Source of the DNA: Pirellulales bacterium
Lineage (GTDB): Bacteria > Planctomycetota > Planctomycetia > Pirellulales > Thermoguttaceae
Assembly (NCBI GenBank): GCA_030605745.1
Contig: JAUWHT010000181.1
Coordinates: 1-10,619, forward strand
DNA: 10,619 bases
Reading direction: 5' to 3'
Shown here piece after piece: positions 6,388 through 10,619 of this stretch (positions are counted from its first letter, which is position 1; the number at the start of each line of letters is the position of its first letter). A program made the position numbers and the translations under genes. The notes beneath the pieces are model-generated. The model was not told the origin of the DNA, made no database searches, and was given only the letters and a program-made list of their open reading frames with translations.

Positions 6388-6416
6388 TTGACAACCGGTT
6401 TCAGCGCCACTAGAAT
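6388..6416 (+). promoter_or_regulatory. Strong sigma70-type promoter of hicBA with an overlapping palindrome
   Basis: TTGACA (6388-6393, perfect -35), a 17-nt spacer and TAGAAT (6411-6416, five of six -10) lie 46 nt before the hicB ATG. The 11-bp palindrome GGTTG-A-CAACC (6386-6396) covers the -35, and AACCGGTT (6393-6400) follows at once. Toxin-antitoxin promoters are commonly autoregulated at such sites, so this may be an operator (inference). Confidence 0.72.
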
Positions 6417-6462
6417 CAACCGCGTGCTGTGGAGCGTTCGGCCAAGTACCAGGAGGAATCGA

Positions 6463-6711
6463 ATGATACGACAATACATAGACGCGGCAATGGAGCACGC
6501 CAAGTACGAAATCCTCGCGGATGATGGGAGCTACTACGGCGAGATCCCGGTCTGTCGCGGAGTCTATGCCAACGAAGACACGCTGGAGGCTTGCCGCAGG
6601 GAACTGGAGGAAGTACTGGAGGACTGGATTCTTCTACGGGTGTACAGGCAACTTCCGCTCCCGGAGATTGACGGCATCAGGCTTGAGGTGCGGAAGGAGC
6701 AGGTGGCCTGA
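6463..6711 (+). CDS. hicB: HicB-family antitoxin (short form)
   Basis: Predicted antitoxin of a type II HicBA module, neutralising the HicA RNA-targeting toxin by direct binding. It has 82 residues with the partial RNase-H-like HicB core: YEILADDGSYYGEIPVCRGV, then the helix TLEACRRELEEVLEDWILLR. The C-terminus is short (LPEIDGIRLEV) and lacks the RHH or HTH DNA-binding domain that many HicB proteins have, so who represses the promoter is open. The ATG at 6463 is supported by AGGAGG 6 nt upstream. Its stop codon shares one base with the hicA start (TGATG), which implies translational coupling. The gene order is antitoxin first, opposite to E. coli hicAB but common for this short subfamily. 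Confidence 0.87.
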   Translation: MIRQYIDAAMEHAKYEILADDGSYYGEIPVCRGVYANEDTLEACRRELEEVLEDWILLRVYRQLPLPEIDGIRLEVRKEQVA

Positions 6712-6944
6712 TGCCCAAGTTCGGTCCAATCAAGCGGCGTGATCTCGTCCGCTGCCTGCGACGCGCCGGTTTCGACGGACTTTACTCGGGTGGAAGGCAT
6801 CCTTTCATGATCAAAGGCGATCTCACTATCACAGTGCCCAACCCACACCGGCAAGACATTGGCCGGATGCAAAAAGGGGTCAGAACTCTTTTTCCAAACC
6901 GACCGAATGCCACTCGCTTCCAGGCGACGGAAAAAGAGTTCTGA
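6711..6944 (+). CDS. hicA: HicA-family toxin, C-terminus replaced by a palindromic element
   Basis: HicA is a small double-stranded-RNA-binding-fold mRNA interferase. Residues 1-52 match the family: GPIKRRDLVRCLRRAGF, the catalytic His30 in SGGRHPFM, and ITVPNPHRQDIGR. After that a HicA would normally continue with a helix of about 20-25 residues; instead, from residue 54 the frame reads through the inverted repeat at 6871-6953, giving the tail QKGVRTLFP...EKEF and a stop inside the repeat. The total of 77 residues is thus close to normal by chance. The catalytic His is kept but the last helix is lost, so the toxin may be inactive or altered. Alternatively, the module may persist as an antitoxin-only remnant. 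It is coupled to hicB by TGATG. Confidence 0.78.
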   Translation: MPKFGPIKRRDLVRCLRRAGFDGLYSGGRHPFMIKGDLTITVPNPHRQDIGRMQKGVRTLFPNRPNATRFQATEKEF

Positions 6945-6953
6945 CCCCTTTTT
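6871..6953. repeat. Perfect 25-bp inverted repeat element ending both hicA and the MMPL gene
   Basis: Arms 6871-6895 and 6929-6953 are exact reverse complements (core GGGGTCAGAACTCTTTTTCC) around a 33-nt loop (6896-6928). Each arm reads KGVRTLFP when entered and EKEF-stop when left, on either strand, so it supplies the C-termini of hicA (stop 6942-6944) and of the transporter (stop 6880-6882). It resembles REP-type sequences mobilised by REP-associated tyrosine transposases (inference; no transposase is in the window). Confidence 0.9.
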
Positions 6954-6954
6954 T
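6871..6954. terminator. Possible bidirectional intrinsic terminator between hicA and MMPL genes
   Basis: The 25-bp stem contains a GGGG/CCCC segment followed by six T on the plus strand (6949-6954) and five T on the minus strand (6875-6871), between convergent genes. The 33-nt loop is long for a classical terminator. Confidence 0.4.
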
Positions 6955-9489
6955 GCTGCGGCGGGCCAGCAGGGCCAGGAAGGCTGGGACGAGGATCGTG
7001 CGGATGATAAAGGTATCCAGCAGCACGCCCAGCGACAGGGCGAAGCCCAGTTCGTGCATTGCTCGCAGCGTACCGGTGGTCATCGAGGCGAACGTGCCGG
7101 CCATGATCACGCCGCAGCTTGTGATGATCCCGCCGGTGCGGACCAAGGCTACCCGCAGACCCTCCAGCGGCCCAAGTCGCCGCTGTTCCTCGAACACGCG
7201 GGTGGTCAGGTAGATGTTGTAGTCTTCGCCCAGCGCGATCAGCAGCACGAACAAGAAGATAGGCACCTTCCAGTCCAGCCCGTGGAACGTATCGCCGTAA
7301 AGCCAGCGGAAGAAAACCTCCGTGATGCCGATGGTCACAAAGTAGCCGAACAGGACCGAGAGAATCAGGTAGACGCAGATTCCCGGGCGGCGGAGAATCA
7401 GCACCAGGACAAACAGCACGGCGGCGACCACCAGCACTTGGATGCGGAGCTGGTCGCTGGTGGTGACCGATTCCAGGTCGCGGATGCCGGCCGTGGTGCC
7501 CAGGAAAACGAACTTCACGCCGTGCCAGTCGGACGAAGGGTCCTCGGCCTCGGCCGACAAATGTTGCTGGACGTGATCCAGCAGCCGGACGTTCTCCTTG
7601 GAGAACGGATCGTACTGGGAGATCAGATCGAATCGGGCAACCTTGCCGGCGTAGCCGGAGGCTTGCGAGCGGTAGATGGCCTTGGTCCGGGGGTTTTTCA
7701 AGACGTAAATTTTTTCCCGGATCGAACGACTAAACAGATTGAAGCTGCCCGGCGGATTCCCCAACGGTTCGCTCAGGCTGCGGACGCTGGTGATTGGGTT
7801 GGTCTGCCGGCCGAAGGAATCGACGTACCGGAAGTCATAAAGGTCCTTGGTCAAAAGCGCGATTTCCCGCTGACCCTGCGCGGTGAGCAGCTCAGCCTTG
7901 GGGTCGTAGGCCAGCAGTGTGATCGGGTCGATTTCGGCAGGGCTGAAGTGTCGGCGCAACAGGTGCGTGCCCTGAACGCTGGGCAGGTCGGCCCGAAGTT
8001 CGCCCAGCAGGTCGTAGGTAATCGGCACGGAAAACCCCTCGTATGCCAGCGGTGCCAATAGCAGGATACTCAGCAGCAGGATCAGCCCAGGCCGGGCAAT
8101 AATCCGGCGGCTAAGCCACTGCCAAAACCCGCCGGAAGTACTCACCACGGAGGCACGGAGGACACGGAGAAGACAAGAGAAAATACTCACCACGGAGGCA
8201 CGGAGGGCACGGAGAAGACGAAGGAGAAGGGAACCAGAGAAGCGGCTTGCGGCTAACTCACGAGCAGGAGTACCAGCCTGGTCTTCCAACTCATGATTTT
8301 GCTTGATTTCTCTCCGTGTCCTCTGTGCCTCCGTGGTGAGTTCACTTATTATTTTTCTCCGTGTCCTCCGTGCCTCCGTGGTGAGTTCACCTAGCGGCCA
8401 GAAGACCACACGGCCGGTCGCCCGCAACAGCGCGGGGGCCAGCGTGACGGAAGCGGCCAAGGCCACGGCCAGGCACAAGGCGATGGCCGGGCCGCTGTTG
8501 CTGAACTTGCCGAACTCGGCAAAGAACATCATTCCCAGACCGCAGATAGTGGTAAGCGCGCTGGCCGCCAGGGCGTCGCCAACTCGGCCCAACGCCACCG
8601 CAATCGCACGCGGTGGCGCCAATCCGTGCCGGAGTTCCTCCCGGTAGCGCGAGATCAAGAACAGGCAGTAGTCCGTTCCCGCACCAAACAGGATCACAAT
8701 GATGAAAATCCTGGTCGTCTTGAACACCTTGAAGTCGAGCCATTCGAGCCGCCCGCTGAGTTGGGCCAAGATGGCCACCAGGTCCGTCGCGACGAAAACC
8801 GAAACCACGATTGTGGTCAGCGGCACGATCACCAGCCCGGGCGCGCGATAAACCAGCATCAGGATAATCACTACCAGCAGGATGGCGGTCCGCTCGGTGT
8901 TGTCGATACTCCGCTTGGCGGAGAAGAGCATGTCGGTGCCGACGGCTGCCGAGCCAGTGATACCCAGCCGCAGGCCCTTGGGAAAATCCTCCTCCGCACG
9001 GATCGCAGCGAGTTCACGCTCGATCCGCGGCATGAGTTTCATGTTCTCGATGGCCATGAACTCGTTGCGCAGCAAGAGCACAATCAACGCCGCCTGGCCG
9101 TTGGGCCCGACGCGGCTGATCAGTTTTTTGCCGATCACCGGGCTGTCGTAGCTGCGCAGGTCTACCACCGGCGAGTCTTCGCCTTCCCGCGGAGTGAACT
9201 CCCTGATGAGCCGTTCGGCCACCTCGAAGTCGGGCCCGGTGAGCCTGCCGTCGCCGCGCGAAACGACCAGCGCCACCTTGCTCTTGAAGGGGATGTCGGG
9301 AAATGCGGCCCTAAGGAGCCGCCCGCCCTGCACACTGGTCATCCGCTCGGGCAGGTAGGCGAAGTCGCCATCGTGGGTAACATCGTCCCATCGCGGGGCA
9401 AGAAGGTGAATTCCCGCCACCAGCACCGCCCACCCCAACAGCACCAGCACCCAATGCCGCGAAACCAGCGCTCCAAGGTGATCGAACAT
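6880..9489 (-). CDS. MMPL/RND-superfamily transporter with repeat-derived central linker
   Basis: Inner-membrane proton-driven exporter of 869 residues, related to MmpL-type lipid or hydrophobic-compound transporters. It has two homologous halves. Half 1: TM1 at 13-31, an extracytoplasmic domain (about 32-195), TM2-6 at 200-358 with the proton-relay motif GAGTDYCLFLISRYREEL (Asp273). Half 2: TM7 at 467-484, an extracytoplasmic domain to about 683, TM8-12 with ALGEDYNIYLTTRVFEE (Asp756). Residues about 367-451, in the cytoplasmic loop, are a linker translated from four copies of a dispersed repeat. The last ~25 residues come from the palindrome at 6871-6953. The start at 9489 (MFDHLGALVSRHWVLVLLGW) fits the normal N-terminus; the only Shine-Dalgarno is weak. 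It lies 41 nt after the nucleotidyltransferase-HEPN gene on the same strand. The substrate is unknown, and no periplasmic adaptor or outer-membrane partner is adjacent. Confidence 0.88.
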   Translation of the reverse strand: MFDHLGALVSRHWVLVLLGWAVLVAGIHLLAPRWDDVTHDGDFAYLPERMTSVQGGRLLRAAFPDIPFKSKVALVVSRGDGRLTGPDFEVAERLIREFTPREGEDSPVVDLRSYDSPVIGKKLISRVGPNGQAALIVLLLRNEFMAIENMKLMPRIERELAAIRAEEDFPKGLRLGITGSAAVGTDMLFSAKRSIDNTERTAILLVVIILMLVYRAPGLVIVPLTTIVVSVFVATDLVAILAQLSGRLEWLDFKVFKTTRIFIIVILFGAGTDYCLFLISRYREELRHGLAPPRAIAVALGRVGDALAASALTTICGLGMMFFAEFGKFSNSGPAIALCLAVALAASVTLAPALLRATGRVVFWPLGELTTEARRTRRKIISELTTEAQRTRREIKQNHELEDQAGTPARELAASRFSGSLLLRLLRALRASVVSIFSCLLRVLRASVVSTSGGFWQWLSRRIIARPGLILLLSILLLAPLAYEGFSVPITYDLLGELRADLPSVQGTHLLRRHFSPAEIDPITLLAYDPKAELLTAQGQREIALLTKDLYDFRYVDSFGRQTNPITSVRSLSEPLGNPPGSFNLFSRSIREKIYVLKNPRTKAIYRSQASGYAGKVARFDLISQYDPFSKENVRLLDHVQQHLSAEAEDPSSDWHGVKFVFLGTTAGIRDLESVTTSDQLRIQVLVVAAVLFVLVLILRRPGICVYLILSVLFGYFVTIGITEVFFRWLYGDTFHGLDWKVPIFLFVLLIALGEDYNIYLTTRVFEEQRRLGPLEGLRVALVRTGGIITSCGVIMAGTFASMTTGTLRAMHELGFALSLGVLLDTFIIRTILVPAFLALLARRSKKGVRTLFPSPGSEWHSVGLEKEF
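8139..8390. repeat. Two direct plus two inverted copies of a GGAGGCACGGAG repeat inside the MMPL gene
   Basis: Copies 1 and 2 (8139-8174 and 8184-8219) are 36 bp with one mismatch; copies 3 and 4 (8312-8345 and 8357-8390) are 34 bp in the opposite orientation, also with one difference. The unit core is ctcaccacggaggcacggag. Both pairs are spaced 45 bp. The two pairs face each other across about 92 bp, so the whole insert can fold as a large cruciform. This repeat type (ACCACGGAGGCACGGAG...) is familiar as a dispersed sequence in environmental bacteria. Confidence 0.92.
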
Positions 9490-9530
9490 AATCCGTTGAA
9501 TCACAAATCCGGGCTTTCCCCAGGATCCGT

Positions 9531-10409
9531 TTATCCCATGCTCACAATCTTCTCGCGGCAAATCTTCTTCGTCAAGCTTTGGAGCTTGCGGACTCGGGCA
9601 GCGAGATACTCCAGTTCGGCCTTGGTGATCTTGTAGTCGCGCTTGTAGCGCGCGTCGATGTAGGCCCGCTTGAGCAGGTCGAAGCAGCGTTGCTGCTGCG
9701 GCGTTGCGCGGGGAAAGACAGTGAAGAAATCAGCGTGCAGGTTACTGACCTGCCGGTCCAGCTCTTCGAGGTCGTGCGTCTTGGGCTTGTAACTGGTGAA
9801 GACCAGGACCGTCGCCGTGAAAAGGCGTTCTGTCACCTGGTGGAGTTGGAATGCAGCATTGTTGTTCTCTTGAGCTCGAAATGCTGCCTCATATGTGATG
9901 AGGTAGCCGTTGGCGCTTTGAAACCAATGATTATAATGCTCGCGGGCACATTTCTGGCGCTGCTTGGGATCGAGTTTGCACCGCCGGGCCAGTTTGTATT
10001 GGCCGTTGTCATACAGTAGCACGCCCTCCTTCTTGATGTCCGTGAAGAAGTAATTGCCGCGCTGGAGATCTTTGTTGAGGTTCCTGATGTCCTCGACGAT
10101 GATGCTGGAAGTCGGCTTGTCCAATCCGGCCTGCCTCAATCGACCGCTGATGAGGCGAGCCAGATGAGCCTCTCCCCGTTGCGTCGCGCTGGAACGCTTC
10201 TCGGTGACGAGCAACAAATCGAAGTCGCTCTGGTACGAATAGACGATATTGTCCTCAACGTACCGATCTTCGACCCAATCGCCCCGTGCGTAGGAGCCGA
10301 ACAGGATCAGCATGACCAGATCATCCCCGACCAACTCGCGGATCACGTCGGCAATCTCGCGGAGTTGGTCGGCCTGGTGGTGCGATCGACGGGGAAGGGA
10401 GCGTTTCAT
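9531..10409 (-). CDS. Fused nucleotidyltransferase (MNT)-HEPN domain protein
   Basis: A 292-residue soluble protein joining the two halves of a system that usually occurs as separate MNT and HEPN proteins; HEPN domains are often RNases and MNT partners nucleotidylate and silence them. Residues about 15-145 form the nucleotidyltransferase: LFGSYARGD (37-44) and SDFDLLL with the metal-binding Asp62 and Asp64. Residues about 155-280 form the helical HEPN domain (HQVTERLFTATVLVFTSYKP, THDLEELDRQ), ending with YIDARYKRDYKITKAELEYL, a conserved tail in this family. A strict R-x4-6-H RNase motif is not evident, so catalytic activity of the HEPN part is uncertain. The ATG at 10409 is chosen; a TTG at 10448 with AGGAGG just upstream would add 13 Gly/Ser-rich residues. 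Base composition appears lower in GC than its neighbours, hinting at transfer. Confidence 0.87.
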   Translation of the reverse strand: MKRSLPRRSHHQADQLREIADVIRELVGDDLVMLILFGSYARGDWVEDRYVEDNIVYSYQSDFDLLLVTEKRSSATQRGEAHLARLISGRLRQAGLDKPTSSIIVEDIRNLNKDLQRGNYFFTDIKKEGVLLYDNGQYKLARRCKLDPKQRQKCAREHYNHWFQSANGYLITYEAAFRAQENNNAAFQLHQVTERLFTATVLVFTSYKPKTHDLEELDRQVSNLHADFFTVFPRATPQQQRCFDLLKRAYIDARYKRDYKITKAELEYLAARVRKLQSLTKKICREKIVSMG

Positions 10410-10619
10410 AACATCAATAATGCTACCACTACCACCGCCTGACAGCAAGGTCCTCCTCTGCTGGTCTACCGTTTAGCCGCCGGGCTTGCCCGGCGCGTTT
10501 GCGCTGGAGCGGATTGACCCCCACCAACGCGCCCGGCAAGCCCGGCGGCGAAACGGTAGACCAGCAGAGGAGGCCCTTGCGGTCAGGCGGTGGTAGTGGT
10601 AGCATTATTGATGTTATGA
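10406..10619. repeat. 94-bp imperfect inverted repeat at the 5' end of the MNT-HEPN gene, reaching the window edge
   Basis: Positions 10406-10499 and 10526-10619 are reverse complements with 4 mismatches in 94 (pairs 10444/10581, 10451/10574, 10475/10550, 10491/10534), around a 26-nt spacer. The left arm covers the upstream region and ATG of the MNT-HEPN gene; the right arm presents the same leader and an ATG (10616-10618) pointing rightwards. The left arm also contains a small perfect hairpin, GCCGGGC-TT-GCCCGGC. The match is still perfect over the last 38 bases, so the repeat probably continues outside the window. Confidence 0.92.

Noticed and set aside
6859..8061. Long plus-strand open frame of 400 codons
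   Set aside because: It is antisense to the MMPL gene, is rich in Gln, His and Asp as is typical for reverse frames of GC-rich genes, and matches no known domain pattern.
8139..8390. Possible CRISPR array from regularly spaced ~35-bp repeats
   Set aside because: Only two copies per orientation, spacing between copies is about 10 nt, the pairs are inverted relative to each other, and the whole stretch lies in frame within a transporter gene.
9490..9561. Longer MMPL protein starting at TTG 9561
   Set aside because: It would overlap the end of the MNT-HEPN gene and add a non-hydrophobic leader; the family N-terminus starts at 9489.
8626..9636. Long plus-strand open frame of 336 codons
   Set aside because: Also an antisense shadow of MMPL, with no domain or ribosome-binding support.
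10406..10619. Assembly fold-back artefact at a contig end
   Set aside because: Not fully excluded, but four mismatches and a non-palindromic 26-nt spacer make a simple fold-back unlikely; kept as a caution in the finding.

Overview
The window looks like a piece of a GC-rich planctomycete-type chromosome. This rests on two tandem secreted DUF1080 (3-keto-disaccharide hydrolase-like) proteins, a lysine/arginine-rich mini-protein, a secreted M28-PDZ peptidase, and several kinds of short palindromic intergenic repeats. The taxonomic call is an inference from gene content and style; no marker gene such as rRNA is present, and I see no tRNA or CRISPR array.

Left part (1-2336, all minus strand): a nickel module made of the membrane subunit CbiM/NikM (cut by the window edge) and its likely regulator NikR, preceded by a secreted M28 zinc peptidase with a PDZ domain whose last 115 nt overlap nikR. 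Positions 2368-2489 hold a cluster of repeat units between divergent genes. Middle part (2590-5755, plus strand): an orphan receiver-domain protein, a 29-residue very basic protein too short for ordinary gene calling, two DUF1080 proteins that share leader and signal peptide but differ in the body, and a site-2-protease-like membrane protease. A YjbQ family gene (5756-6172, minus) abuts the protease tail to tail with no gap.

Right part (6231-10619) carries most of the unusual structure. A second copy of the intergenic repeat is followed by a near-consensus promoter driving a hicB-hicA toxin-antitoxin pair. hicA runs into a perfect 25-bp inverted repeat that also forms the 3' end of the convergent MMPL/RND transporter gene, so the element supplies the last ~25 residues and the stop codon of both proteins. 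The transporter also carries four copies of a dispersed 34-36 bp repeat, two in each orientation and both pairs spaced exactly 45 bp (15 codons), which build an in-frame ~85-residue linker between its two halves. Upstream is a fused nucleotidyltransferase-HEPN (MNT-HEPN) gene. Its 5' region and first codon are mirrored in a 94-bp imperfect inverted repeat that ends exactly at the window edge, which suggests a second, divergent copy outside the window.

The main themes are nickel homeostasis on the left, secreted sugar and protein turnover in the middle, and a region with toxin-antitoxin-like genes on the right, remodelled by small palindromic repeats that have become part of coding sequences.
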